A DNA stretch of 64,000 nucleotides from NCBI RefSeq assembly GCF_024539815.1, contig NZ_JAHHIU010000086.1:1-64000 (forward strand), given 5' to 3'. Positions 32,503 through 41,075 of this stretch are shown here, in pieces. Numbering within the stretch: position 1 is the stretch's first letter; the number at the start of each line of letters is the position of its first letter. Source of the DNA: Streptomyces hayashii. Lineage in GTDB: Bacteria; Actinomycetota; Actinomycetes; Streptomycetales; Streptomycetaceae. The translations under genes were made by a program, and so were the position numbers. Under the pieces are notes generated by a model. The model did not search any database. It was not told the DNA's origin and saw only the letters and a program-made list of their open reading frames with translations.

Positions 32503-32955
32503 TCACAGCACCGCGCCGCGCCAGCCTCCGGTCTCCAGACCCCGGTCCTCGATGAACTCCTTGAAGCGCTTCAGATCGCCCTTGGTCTGCCGCTTCACGA
32601 AGCCCAGCTTGTCGGCGACGTTCTCGGCGACGCCCTCCGGCTGGAACTCCATCTGGAGCATCACCTTGGTGTGGGCGTCGTCGAGCCGGTGGAAGGTCAC
32701 CACCCCGGCCTGCCGGGTCTCGCCGGACACGGTGGTCCAGGCGACCCGTTCGTCGGGGATCTGCTCCGTGATCTCCGCGTCGAACTCCCGGTGCACACCG
32801 TCGACACTGGTCACCCAGTGCGTGAGCGTGTCGGACCGCTGTTCGATGCGCTCCACCCCGCTCATGAACTTCGGGAACGTCTCGAACTGCGTCCACTGGT
32901 TGTAGGCGGTGTGCACGGGCACGCCGACCTCGATGGATTCCTCGACCTGCGACAC
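32503..32955 (-). CDS. SRPBCC-family (cyclase/dehydrase-like) protein
   Basis: A 150-residue START/SRPBCC-fold protein. It begins VEESIEVGVPVHTAYNQWTQ and contains FETFPKFMSGVERI, the classic polyketide-cyclase/dehydrase-type opening, then IPDERVAWTTVSGE and LGFVKRQTKGDLKRFKEFIE. It is probably a ligand- or lipid-binding protein; similar proteins often appear beside stress or membrane genes. GGAGGAGACG precedes the GTG. It ends 15 bp from convergent rnhA and is transcribed away from the tyrosinase end. Confidence 0.88.
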   Translation of the reverse strand: MSQVEESIEVGVPVHTAYNQWTQFETFPKFMSGVERIEQRSDTLTHWVTSVDGVHREFDAEITEQIPDERVAWTTVSGETRQAGVVTFHRLDDAHTKVMLQMEFQPEGVAENVADKLGFVKRQTKGDLKRFKEFIEDRGLETGGWRGAVL

Positions 32956-33046
32956 GGTCGTCTCCTCCTGCGTTGTCGTGGTTCGTATCGGTCGGTGACG
33001 TCGGTGCGGGTACCCGTGACCCGTGCCGCAAACCGCGCGAGGAAGA

Positions 33047-33904
33047 TCAGCCGGCGAAGGCGCGAGCGGGCCGGTCCGCGTCGAGGGCGTCGAAGGTGTA
33101 GTACGCGGTGTGATCGAGGAGGTCCGCCGGGGCGGTGTCGTTCCAGGGCTTCATCGTCTCGTGCAGATCGACGACGTCCGGCGTCCCGCCGCCCGGCACG
33201 TAGGGGGACCCCGGGTGCCGGCGCTGCCACTGGGCCCACAGCTTGTCGATGAAGGCGTGGTGCAGCCAGAACACCGGATCGTTGGGGGACACCCCGGTCG
33301 CCATCTGGCCGCCGACCCACACATGGACCCGGTTGTGCAGATTGACCCCGCGCCAGCCCTCCAGGTGGTTGCGGAAGCCGTCGGAGGCGCTGTTCCAGGG
33401 CGCCATGTCGTAGGTCGCCATCGCCAGCACCGAGTCGACCTCGGACCGGGTCGGCAGCTCGCGCACGCCCGCCCCCAGAGCGCGCCGCAGATAAGTGCGT
33501 CCGTCCACCCGCACGTTGATCTGCCAGCCGCCGGCCGACGCGGCGAACGGGCCGTCCATCACCTGGCCGTCCCGGCTGCGTCCGCTGCCGCCGAGGAAGT
33601 CGGGCGCCCACAGCGACGAGCGGGGCGAGCGGTCGGCCGACCAGTCCCAGTAGGGCAGCGACACCGACGCGTCCACGGACTGCAGCGCCCGCTCGAACTC
33701 CAGCAGGAATCTGCGGTGCCAGGGCAGGAACGACGGCGAACGGTGGCCGGTGCGTTCGCCGTTGTCGGTGTCGCCGAGGATGAACGCGTTGTGGGTGGTG
33801 ACGAAGGCGTCGTAACGGCCGTTGCGCTTGAGTTCGAGGACGGCGGCGACGAAACGCCGCTTCTCGTCGGAGGACAGGGACGCCTGGTTCTTGCGGACGG
33901 TCAT
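33047..33904 (-). CDS. melC2: Tyrosinase
   Basis: A 285-residue type-3 copper enzyme that oxidises tyrosine to dopaquinone for melanin. CuA histidines are in TTHNAF, GHRSPSFLPWH and the following helix; CuB histidines are in VNLHNRVHVW and NDPVFWLHHAFIDKLW. Length matches Streptomyces MelC2, which has no signal peptide and is exported with MelC1. The ATG at 33904 has GGAG about 8 bp upstream. It is 48 bp downstream of melC1 in an operon. Confidence 0.95.
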   Translation of the reverse strand: MTVRKNQASLSSDEKRRFVAAVLELKRNGRYDAFVTTHNAFILGDTDNGERTGHRSPSFLPWHRRFLLEFERALQSVDASVSLPYWDWSADRSPRSSLWAPDFLGGSGRSRDGQVMDGPFAASAGGWQINVRVDGRTYLRRALGAGVRELPTRSEVDSVLAMATYDMAPWNSASDGFRNHLEGWRGVNLHNRVHVWVGGQMATGVSPNDPVFWLHHAFIDKLWAQWQRRHPGSPYVPGGGTPDVVDLHETMKPWNDTAPADLLDHTAYYTFDALDADRPARAFAG

Positions 33905-33952
33905 GGTGCGGTGCTCCAAGGGTGCGGGAGAGGAGGGCGGGACGGCGGCCGG

Positions 33953-34333
33953 TCAGCCGGCGGGGAAGGGTTCGAGCCGGGCGCCCTGCAACTCGTCGAC
34001 CGCGGCGCGGGCGGCGGCCCTCGGCGTCGGCACCGGGTCGTAGTGACTGACCACGCTGATCCAGGAGCCGTCGGCGTTGCGCATCACGTGCAGCTCCACC
34101 CCGTCGACGTACACGGCGTAGCCGCCGCCGTGGTGGTGGCCGCTCCCGGTGGCGGGCCGGCCCTGTATACGGCGGCCCCGGTAGACCTCGTCGAAGGACT
34201 CGGGGGAGCCGTGGGAGCCGCCGTGGGGGTCGTGGTGCGGCTCGGCGGCCCGGGCGGCGGGGGCGGCGGCGAAGGAAGCACCGGCGACGACGGCCGCCGC
34301 GGTGAGTGCGCGACGACGGCTGAGTTCCGGCAT
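33953..34333 (-). CDS. melC1: Tyrosinase copper chaperone MelC1 (Tat-exported)
   Basis: A 126-residue tyrosinase cofactor. The N-terminus has a Tat-type signal ([14 protein letters not shown], then an Ala-rich stretch to about residue 30). The mature part is His-rich ([10 protein letters not shown] and GHHHGGGY), suited to copper delivery, and has the conserved [20 protein letters not shown] caddie region. MelC1 loads copper into apotyrosinase and carries it through the Tat pathway. CAGGAGG lies 6-7 bp before the ATG. First gene of the melC operon. Confidence 0.93.
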   Translation of the reverse strand: MPELSRRRALTAAAVVAGASFAAAPAARAAEPHHDPHGGSHGSPESFDEVYRGRRIQGRPATGSGHHHGGGYAVYVDGVELHVMRNADGSWISVVSHYDPVPTPRAAARAAVDELQGARLEPFPAG

Positions 34334-34687
34334 GCGGGACCTCCTGGAGTGCGTTCGGTTGACGACTCCGCATGCCTATCGGCGGCGTGGAGAGGGGGAG
34401 AAATCGCTCCCGACCGGTTGGCCGCGATCCGGACAATCAATTACATGTCGTGCAATCTTGAACGAAGATGATCTTGCCGTGTGGCGGCTCCGGGTGAGGC
34501 GGAAGGGGCAATTCCTTTGCGCGGCGGCCCCGCTTTCGGTGGACTTTCGTGCGCCCGCGCTCCGCCGGTGGTGTGGCTCACGTGCGAAAAGTGGCGTGAT
34601 CGAACGCGGGGGGCGACCGGCGGCCGGCATCGATCCTGCTACCCTGCGTCGTCAATCGACCACGACCGGTAACTCCTGGGGGTAAGC
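34334..34687. promoter_or_regulatory. Divergent promoter region melC1 / FAD monooxygenase
   Basis: A 354-bp non-coding gap. TACCCT near 34639-34644 is a plausible -10 for the monooxygenase, giving about 40 nt of leader before its GGGGG ribosome site. The melC promoter must lie at the left end, but I could not define it. Confidence 0.35.
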
Positions 34688-35899
34688 GTGAAGGTCGCCT
34701 GCGTCGGCGGCGGGCCCGCCGGCCTGTATCTCTCGATCCTGCTCAAGCGGCAGGACCCGTCCCGGGACGTCACCGTCCACGAACGCAACCCGGAGGGCTC
34801 GACCTACGGCTGGGGCGTCACCTACTGGCAGGGACTGCTCGACAAGCTCCGCGCCTGCGACCCCGAGTCGGCGGAGGCGATCGAGGCGCACTCCGTACGC
34901 TGGAACGAGGGCGTCGCCCACGTGCGGGACCTGGCCACCCGTCAGCCCGGGGACGAGGGGCACGGCATCGGCAGGCACAAACTGCTGGAACTCCTCGCCG
35001 CGCGCGCCCGCGCCCTCGGCGTGCGCCTGGAGTTCGAGAGCGAGGTCACGGCCGACGACCTGCCCGACGCCGACCTGGTCGTGGCCGGCGACGGCGTCCA
35101 CAGCGCCCTCCGCTCCCGCCATGCGCAGGACTTCGGCGCCACGCTCACCGCGGGCCGCAACCGCTACGTCTGGCTCGGCACCACCAAGGTCTTCGACTCC
35201 TTCACGTTCGCCTTCGTGGAGACCGAGCACGGGTGGATCTGGTGCTACGGCTACCCCTTCAGCTCCGAGCAGAGCACCTGCGTCATCGAGTGCGCCCCCG
35301 AGACCCTGGCCGGCCTCGGCCTCGACCGGGCGAGCGAGGCCGACAGCCTCGCCGCGCTGGAGAAGCTCTTCGCGCACATCCTCGACGGCCGCCCCCTCAT
35401 CGGCCGTGCCGCCTCCGACGGCGGCTCACCCTGGCTGACCTTCCGCACCCTCACCAACCGCACCTGGCACCGGGACCGCCTCGTCCTCCTCGGCGACGCC
35501 GCCCACACCACGCACTACTCGATCGGCGCCGGCACCACCCTCGCCCTGGAGGACGCCATCGCCCTGGCCGAGGCGCTGCGCGAGAGCCCCGACCTGCCGC
35601 AGGCGCTCGCCCGCTACGAACGCGAGCGCCGGTCCGCGCTGCTCTCGCTCCAGAGCGCCGCCCGCTACAGCGCCCAGTGGTACGAGAACCTGACCCGCTA
35701 CATCCACCTCCCCCCGGAGCAGATGTTCGCGCTCCTCGGCCAGCGCCACTCGCCCCTGCTGCCTTACGTCCCGCCGCAGCTGTACTACCGGCTCGACCGG
35801 GCCGCCGGGCGGCTGGAGGCCCTGCGCCGGCTCAAGCGCTGGCTGGGACCGAAGCTGGCGCGCGGCGCGCACGCCCGCGCGCTGAGCTCGGGCGATTAG
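34688..35899 (+). CDS. FAD-dependent aromatic monooxygenase-like protein
   Basis: A 403-residue PHBH-fold flavoprotein. The dinucleotide loop is VACVGGGPAGLYLSILLK (3-20), the middle DG motif is VVAGDGVHSALRSR, and the second FAD motif is LVLLGDAAHTTHYSIGAGTT. The N-terminal GSTYGWGVTYWQGLLDKL resembles salicylyl-CoA and anthraniloyl-CoA monooxygenases and VioD-type hydroxylases. The likely reaction is NAD(P)H- and O2-dependent ring hydroxylation; the substrate is unknown. It is divergent from melC but no direct link to melanin is evident. GTG start with GGGGG upstream. Confidence 0.88.
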   Translation: MKVACVGGGPAGLYLSILLKRQDPSRDVTVHERNPEGSTYGWGVTYWQGLLDKLRACDPESAEAIEAHSVRWNEGVAHVRDLATRQPGDEGHGIGRHKLLELLAARARALGVRLEFESEVTADDLPDADLVVAGDGVHSALRSRHAQDFGATLTAGRNRYVWLGTTKVFDSFTFAFVETEHGWIWCYGYPFSSEQSTCVIECAPETLAGLGLDRASEADSLAALEKLFAHILDGRPLIGRAASDGGSPWLTFRTLTNRTWHRDRLVLLGDAAHTTHYSIGAGTTLALEDAIALAEALRESPDLPQALARYERERRSALLSLQSAARYSAQWYENLTRYIHLPPEQMFALLGQRHSPLLPYVPPQLYYRLDRAAGRLEALRRLKRWLGPKLARGAHARALSSGD

Positions 35900-35943
35900 C
35901 GGGTCCGGACCCGGGCCGGGACCTCCCGGCCGACGCGACGGCC

Positions 35944-35987
35944 TTGGGTGAATGGGAATTCACTGTTACGGTGAATTCCCATTCACC
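35944..35987. promoter_or_regulatory. Perfect 17-bp inverted repeat operator overlapping MFS promoter
   Basis: GGTGAATGGGAATTCAC (35947-35963) and GTGAATTCCCATTCACC (35971-35987) are exact reverse complements with a 7-bp spacer. Each arm is itself a GTGAAT-N4-ATTCAC palindrome, so two operators 23 bp apart are nested. TTGGGT (35944-35949), 17 bp, TACGGT (35967-35972) form an embedded promoter. The TetR protein at 37501 is the likely ligand. Confidence 0.8.
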
Positions 35988-36019
35988 TTTCCCGTGCCGC
36001 ACCGGCCGCTGGAGTGTCC

Positions 36020-37504
36020 ATGGCGTCGCCCGCTCCGATATCCGCTCCGGCCGGGGAGGCCGCCGGTCTGCGGGCCCGGCTGACCATCCCGGTCCTGGCG
36101 TACTGCGGCATCCTCATGGCGGTCATGCAGACCGTCGTCGTCCCCCTGCTGCCCGACCTGCCCCGGCTCACCGGCGCCTCTCCGGGAGCGGTCTCCTGGA
36201 TGGTGACCGCCTCGCTGCTGTCCGGCGCGGTCCTCACCCCGGTCCTCGGCCGCGCCGGCGACATGTACGGCAAGCGCCGGGTGCTGCTCCTGTCGTTCGC
36301 CCTGATGGCCGTCGGTTCGGTGATCTGCGCCCTCACCTCCGACATCGGCGTCCTGATCGCCGCGCGCGCCCTGCAGGGGGCCGCGTCCTCCGTCGTCCCG
36401 CTGTCCATCAGCATCCTGCGCGACGAACTGCCCCCGCATCGACGGGGATCCGCCGTGGCGCTGATGAGCTCCACCGTCGGCATCGGGGCCGCGCTGGGGC
36501 TGCCCGCGGCGGCCGTGGTCGTGCAGTACGCGAACTGGCACGTGATGTTCTGGGTGACCGCCGCGCTGGGCGCGACCGGTGTCGCGCTGATCCGGTGGGC
36601 GGTGCCGGAGTCGCCCGTCCGCGAGCCCGGCCGGTTCGACGTCACCGGCGCGCTGGGACTGGCCGCCGGTCTGGTCTGCCTGCTCCTGGCCGTCTCCCAG
36701 GGCGGCCAGTGGGGCTGGGCGAGCCCTCGTGTGCTCGCTCTGTTCGTGGGCGCGGCCGTCGTCCTCGCCCTGTGGCGCCGACAGCAGCTGCGCGCCGACC
36801 GGCCGCTGGTCGACCTGCGCCTGGTGTCCCGGCCCAGCGTCGGCCTCTCCCATGTGGCCGCGCTCCTGACCGGCTTCGCCTTCTATGCGAACTCGCTGGT
36901 CACCGCCCAGCTCGTACAGGCCCCGAAGGCGAGCGGGTACGGGCTCGGGCTGTCCATCGTCCAGACCGGTCTGTGCCTTCTGCCCGGGGGCATCACCATG
37001 CTGCTGTTCTCGCCGCTCTCGGCCCGCATCTCCCAGGCGCGCGGCCCTCGCGTCACCCTCGCCCTGGGGGCCGCCGTCATCGCCTCGGGATACGCGGTGC
37101 GCGTCGCCGACAGCCGCGAACTGTGGATGATCATGGTGGGGGCGACGGTCGTGGCGACCGGCACCACCCTCGCCTACTCGGCGCTGCCCGCGCTCATCCT
37201 GCGCGCCGTCCCGCCCGGGCAGACCGCCTCGGCGAACGGCGTCAACGTCCTGATGCGCACCATCGGCCAGGCCGTCTCCAGCGCGGCCGTCGCCGCCGTG
37301 CTCGTGCACCACACGGGCCTCGTCGGCGGACGGCCGGTGCCGACCCTGTCCGGCTATCTCATGGCCTTCGCGGTGGCGGGCGCGGTGGCGCTGGCCGCCT
37401 GCGCGGTGGCGCTCACCATCCCAGGCGACTCCGGCCCGGACGACACGCCGCGGACCCGGGGCCGCACCCGGCCGGTCGGCGACGGGGCGATGGAGGGAGC
37501 ATGA
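36020..37504 (+). CDS. MFS drug/metabolite exporter, DHA2 family (14 TM)
   Basis: A 494-residue major facilitator with about 14 membrane segments. The motif-A loop is LGRAGDMYGKRRVLLLSF (about 78-95) and motif-C-like GIGAALGLPAAAVV lies in helix 5. DHA2 members export drugs or metabolites by proton antiport. The ATG at 36020 has GGAG 5 bp upstream. The stop overlaps the TetR start by 4 bp (ATGA), so the two are translationally coupled and autoregulated through the palindromic operator upstream. Confidence 0.92.
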   Translation: MASPAPISAPAGEAAGLRARLTIPVLAYCGILMAVMQTVVVPLLPDLPRLTGASPGAVSWMVTASLLSGAVLTPVLGRAGDMYGKRRVLLLSFALMAVGSVICALTSDIGVLIAARALQGAASSVVPLSISILRDELPPHRRGSAVALMSSTVGIGAALGLPAAAVVVQYANWHVMFWVTAALGATGVALIRWAVPESPVREPGRFDVTGALGLAAGLVCLLLAVSQGGQWGWASPRVLALFVGAAVVLALWRRQQLRADRPLVDLRLVSRPSVGLSHVAALLTGFAFYANSLVTAQLVQAPKASGYGLGLSIVQTGLCLLPGGITMLLFSPLSARISQARGPRVTLALGAAVIASGYAVRVADSRELWMIMVGATVVATGTTLAYSALPALILRAVPPGQTASANGVNVLMRTIGQAVSSAAVAAVLVHHTGLVGGRPVPTLSGYLMAFAVAGAVALAACAVALTIPGDSGPDDTPRTRGRTRPVGDGAMEGA

Positions 37505-38136
37505 GTGCCGTGAGCACTCGACCCGACGCCGCCGTCAGCGGCCGCCAGGCACCCGCCCGGCGCGACGCCGAAGCCACCAAGGCAGCCATCCTGCGCGCCG
37601 CCCGCCATCTCCTCGCCCGCCAGGCGCACGCCGACATCACCCTCAAGGCGGTCGCGGAGCGCGCCGGGGTGAGCGCGCCGCTGGTGCTGAAGTACTTCGG
37701 CAACAAGGACGCCCTCTTCGCCCGCGTGATGTCCTTCGAGGAGGACGCCGACGCCCTGCTCGACGCCCCGCCGACCGAGCTCGGCCGGCACATGGTCCGG
37801 CATGTGCTGGTCAGCCAGCGCGAGCGCGGCGCCGATCCCGTGCTGCGCATCGCCTTCGCACCCCTGCACGGCGAGCACGGCGACGTCCTGCGCGCCAACT
37901 TCCGCGCCCAGGTCACCGAGAAGCTCGCCGCCCGGCTGACCGGCCCCGACGCGGGCGTGCGCGCGGAACTCGCGGTCGCCGCGCTGCTCGGCCTCGGCGT
38001 GATGTTCGGCATCGCGCGCGGCGCGGCCCTGCGGGCGATGCCGGTCGAGGACGTCGTCGACCGGTACGGGCCCACGGTGCAGGCGCATCTCGACGGCCGG
38101 GTCCCGGAGCTCCGGCCCGCACCGGCCGGGGAGTGA
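37501..38136 (+). CDS. TetR-family repressor of the MFS operon
   Basis: A 211-residue TetR regulator. The N-terminal helix-turn-helix is EATKAAILRAARHLLARQAH with ADITLKAVAERAGVSAPLVL and KYFGNKDALFARV (about 24-77). The C-terminal helical domain resembles the TetR_C_17/DUF-type of Streptomyces regulators (VLVSQRERGADPVLRIAFA). It overlaps the transporter gene by ATGA and is predicted to repress its own operon at 35947-35987. The inducer is unknown, probably a transporter substrate. Confidence 0.92.
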   Translation: MSAVSTRPDAAVSGRQAPARRDAEATKAAILRAARHLLARQAHADITLKAVAERAGVSAPLVLKYFGNKDALFARVMSFEEDADALLDAPPTELGRHMVRHVLVSQRERGADPVLRIAFAPLHGEHGDVLRANFRAQVTEKLAARLTGPDAGVRAELAVAALLGLGVMFGIARGAALRAMPVEDVVDRYGPTVQAHLDGRVPELRPAPAGE

Positions 38137-38206
38137 CCCGGCGCGAGGCGCCCGCCGCAGGGCGGCCGCGGCCGCGCCGTGCCGCACCGGGTGACAGACT
38201 GTCGCC

Positions 38207-39190
38207 ATGGACGAGCGCGAATTCGGTAGGTCTGGTCAGCACGCATCCGTCGTCGGTCTCGGCACCTGGCAGCTGGGCGCCGACTGGGGGGACGTCGACG
38301 ACAAGGAGGCGCTGACGGTTCTGGAGGCGGCGGCCGAGTCGGGAGTCACCTTCTTCGACACCGCCGACGTCTACGGCGACGGACGCAGCGAGCAGACGAT
38401 CGCCGCGTTCCTCAGCGGGCGGCCTGACCTGCACGTGCTGGTCGCCACCAAGATGGGCCGCCGCGTGGAGCAGATCCCCGAGAACTACGTGCTCGACAAC
38501 TTCCGCGCCTGGAACGACCGTTCCCGCCGCAACCTCGGCGTCGACCGGATCGACCTGGTCCAGCTGCACTGCCCGCCGACCCCCGTCTACTCGACCGACG
38601 AGGTGTTCGACGCCCTCGACACGCTGGTCGAGGAGGAGCGCATCGCGCACTACGGCGTCAGCGTGGAGACCTGCGCCGAGGCCCTCACCGCGATCGCCCG
38701 GCCCGGCGTGGCGAGCGTGCAGATCATCCTCAACCCGTTCCGCCTGAAGCCGCTGCACGAGGTGCTGCCGGCGGCCCGCGCCGCCGGTGTCGGAATCATC
38801 GCCCGCGTCCCGCTCGCCTCCGGCCTGCTCTCGGGCAAGTACACGGCGGACACGGTGTTCCCGGAGAACGACCACCGTGCCTACAACCGGCACGGCGAGG
38901 CCTTCGACCAGGGCGAGACCTTCTCCGGCGTCGACTACACCACCGGCGTCGAGGCCGCCGTCGAGTTCGCGGGCCTGGCCCCCGAGGGGTACACCCCGGC
39001 CCAGCTCGCACTGCGCTGGATCATCCAGCAGCCGGGCGTGACCACGGTGATCCCGGGCGCCCGGTCACCCGAGCAGGCCCGCGCCAACGCGGCCGCGGCC
39101 AAGCTCCCCGAACTCTCCGAGCAGACCCTCGCGGCCGTCCGCGACCTCTACGAGCGGCGCATCAAGGAGCAGGTCGAGGGACGCTGGTAG
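38207..39190 (+). CDS. Aldo/keto reductase
   Basis: A 327-residue TIM-barrel reductase of the YajO/Tas-like branch. Catalytic Asp/Tyr are in TFFDTADVYGDGRSEQTIAA (about 48-67), Lys in VATKMGRR and His in LVQLHCPPTP. The C-terminal cofactor region is TTVIPGARSPEQARANAA. The ATG lies 6 bp after CAGACT (38195-38200), a leaderless pattern, and no ribosome site is present. Stand-alone gene ended by a clear hairpin. Confidence 0.92.
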   Translation: MDEREFGRSGQHASVVGLGTWQLGADWGDVDDKEALTVLEAAAESGVTFFDTADVYGDGRSEQTIAAFLSGRPDLHVLVATKMGRRVEQIPENYVLDNFRAWNDRSRRNLGVDRIDLVQLHCPPTPVYSTDEVFDALDTLVEEERIAHYGVSVETCAEALTAIARPGVASVQIILNPFRLKPLHEVLPAARAAGVGIIARVPLASGLLSGKYTADTVFPENDHRAYNRHGEAFDQGETFSGVDYTTGVEAAVEFAGLAPEGYTPAQLALRWIIQQPGVTTVIPGARSPEQARANAAAAKLPELSEQTLAAVRDLYERRIKEQVEGRW

Positions 39191-39204
39191 ACGAACACCG
39201 GCGA

Positions 39205-39227
39205 TGAGCGGCGAAAACCGCCGCTCA
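39205..39227 (+). terminator. Hairpin terminator
   Basis: TGAGCGGCG (39205-39213) pairs with CGCCGCTCA (39219-39227) across an AAAAC loop, 14 bp after the aldo/keto reductase stop. Confidence 0.65.
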
Positions 39228-39288
39228 CGGGGTACTCGCGGTGAAGAGGGGGGTCGACGGACCACTCGGAACCGGGAGGGCGGTACAG

Positions 39289-39786
39289 GTGACGGACACG
39301 GCGACGAACGCCTCGCGCAGCACGGGGCGCAACGAGACCGAGGAGGAGAGAGCCGACCGGATGTGGGTGGAGCTCCTCCAGGAGATCCGCGTCGCCCAGA
39401 CGGGCGTGCAGATCCTCTTCGGCTTCCTGCTGACCGTCGTGTTCACCCCGCGCTACGCGGACCTGCAGGACGCCGACAAGGTCATCTACATCGTGACCGT
39501 GGTCCTGGGGGCCTGCGCGACCGGCGCCCTCATAGGACCGGTGTCCCTGCACCGGCTGGTCTCCGGCCGGCGGGTGAAGCCGCAGACGGTGCAGGTGGCG
39601 TCCAGGCTGACCTTCGTCGGTCTGATCCTGCTGCTCGCCACCATGACCTCCTCGCTGCTGCTGATCCTGCGCGTGGCCACCCACGACGCCTTCGTGCCCT
39701 GGCTCGTCGCGGGCGTGGTCTCGTGGTACGGACTGTGCTGGTTCGTGCTGCCCCTGTGGACACGGCGCCGCTACACGACGAACTGA
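39289..39786 (+). CDS. DUF6328 family membrane protein
   Basis: A 165-residue membrane protein with an acidic cytosolic N-terminus (NETEEERADRMWVELLQEIR) followed by four membrane helices (about 40-155) and a basic tail (TRRRYTTN). The segment RVAQTGVQILFGFLLTVVFTPRY is characteristic of DUF6328. Function is unknown. The GTG at 39289 has GGGAGGG upstream; a longer frame starts at 39241. Confidence 0.85.
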   Translation: MTDTATNASRSTGRNETEEERADRMWVELLQEIRVAQTGVQILFGFLLTVVFTPRYADLQDADKVIYIVTVVLGACATGALIGPVSLHRLVSGRRVKPQTVQVASRLTFVGLILLLATMTSSLLLILRVATHDAFVPWLVAGVVSWYGLCWFVLPLWTRRRYTTN

Positions 39787-39811
39787 GCCGGACCGCCCCC
39801 GGCGGTCCGGC
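39787..39811. terminator. Bidirectional hairpin terminator
   Basis: Perfect 10-bp stem (GCCGGACCGC with GCGGTCCGGC) and 5-nt loop directly after the DUF6328 stop, before the end of the convergent 370-aa gene. Confidence 0.65.
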
Positions 39812-39832
39812 CCCCCGCCGGGCCCGAGCGGG

Positions 39833-40945
39833 CTATCCGGCCTCGGGTCCGGCGCCCCGCGCCCCGCGCAGCGCGGTGATGCAGGCGCCGATCGCCTGCT
39901 GGAGCTCCTCCAGCTGCTGCACCATGTCGTCCTCGACGAACTCCTGCGCGTCGACGTCGTCGAAGGTCAGCTCCTCGAAGACCCGGGTCGCCCGTTGCAG
40001 GCTGCTGTAGAACTTCGTGCGCCGTTCCTGGACGCGCAGTTCGGGGTCGGCCTCGACCGTCTCCACGACCAGGGACTTCATGGTGTCGTAGGCCTCACTC
40101 GCCCACTCTCCGGAGTCCTCGTCGTCGTCGAGCTCGTCGAGCAGCGACAGATGGCGCTCGGCCTCCTGGCGCAGTTCGACGGGCGCGTCCACGGTCTGAC
40201 CCGCGGGCGTCTTGATCTGGCCGGACTCGGCGATCTGCCGCACATAGCCGATACGGTCGGCCGAACGGCTCTCGGAGGCCACCGCCTTCTTCAGGTCGTC
40301 GGTGCGCACCACGTCCCGCGCCAGCTCGGTCTGAAGGTCCGGGTCCTCCTTGATGCGGTCCAGGAGGGCGGCGCGGGCCGCGCGGGCGGTCGAGGGGTCG
40401 GCGAGGATCGCGGCGCGCAGGGCGGTGGGGTTCTCCGCGACCTCCAGCGCCTTCGTGGGGCGGATGCCCTCGGCCTCGGCGGCCTGCGCGATCGCGGTCC
40501 CGCGTTCGGAGGCGGCGCTGGACCGCGAGACGTAGTAGGTCAGCCACACCTCGGCGTCCGGCAGCTCCACCTCCTGGCCCGGCGCCAGCTCCTCGAAGTG
40601 CGGGACCAGACCGTCGTCGGCCGCCCGGTCCCACGCCTTGTAGTAGCGCATGACGCGCTCGGGGGAGCAGTCGGCCAGCTGCGCGAACTCCTTCGCCGAC
40701 ACCTTGGGCGTCTCGTCCGCGCTCTGCCCGCCGGGCCGGACGCTGCGCGCCACCATCAGGCCGAAGGCCCATCCGCCGGTCCTCGCGTAGACGCCGAACT
40801 CGCGGGCGTCGCGCGCCACGAGATCGGACAGCGGCGCGGGGCCCGTCGCGGGGAGCGTCCCGGCGAACGCCTCGACGGGCGGCTCGGCAGGCGTCTCGAC
40901 GGACGTCTCGACGGACGTCTCGGACAGGTCGGTCGCCAGGGTCAC
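39833..40945 (-). CDS. Conserved hypothetical protein (370 aa), possible DNA-associated
   Basis: A 370-residue soluble acidic protein without a domain I can name. After a repetitive TSVETSVETPAEPPVE segment, residues about 60-110 include VSAKEFAQLADCSPERVMRY, a possible helix-turn-helix. The central part (about 130-240) is Ala/Glu/Arg-rich and helical, and a long acidic coiled-coil-like C-terminus ends in DMVQQLEELQQAIGACITAL. The layout recalls ParB-like or partition-associated proteins, but no catalytic or CTPase motif is seen. The GTG at 40945 has AGAGGAGAG upstream. A perfect 11-bp inverted repeat lies 33 bp upstream. Confidence 0.7.
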   Translation of the reverse strand: MTLATDLSETSVETSVETPAEPPVEAFAGTLPATGPAPLSDLVARDAREFGVYARTGGWAFGLMVARSVRPGGQSADETPKVSAKEFAQLADCSPERVMRYYKAWDRAADDGLVPHFEELAPGQEVELPDAEVWLTYYVSRSSAASERGTAIAQAAEAEGIRPTKALEVAENPTALRAAILADPSTARAARAALLDRIKEDPDLQTELARDVVRTDDLKKAVASESRSADRIGYVRQIAESGQIKTPAGQTVDAPVELRQEAERHLSLLDELDDDEDSGEWASEAYDTMKSLVVETVEADPELRVQERRTKFYSSLQRATRVFEELTFDDVDAQEFVEDDMVQQLEELQQAIGACITALRGARGAGPEAG

Positions 40946-40977
40946 GGATGACTCTCCTCTGCGGGCTGCTGGGCATA

Positions 40978-41004
40978 GGATCGGCACCGCGAGGGTGCCG
41001 ATCC
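40978..41004. promoter_or_regulatory. Perfect 11-bp inverted repeat upstream of the 370-aa gene
   Basis: GGATCGGCACC and GGTGCCGATCC are separated by 5 bp. The repeat ends 33 bp before the GTG and about 70 bp after the LLM stop. It may be an operator for the 370-aa gene or a terminator of the LLM gene; both read leftward. Confidence 0.5.
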
Positions 41005-41075
41005 GCAGCCTATATGGGCCCATTGGCAGCGCTTTGCCCGACCCGCCCGCCGGCCGGCGGCCCGCCCCGGCCCCC

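Noticed and set aside
33047-38136. Possible biosynthetic cluster (tyrosinase, aromatic monooxygenase, exporter, regulator)
   Set aside because: The genes are in separate divergent units with their own control elements, and no scaffold-forming enzyme is present.
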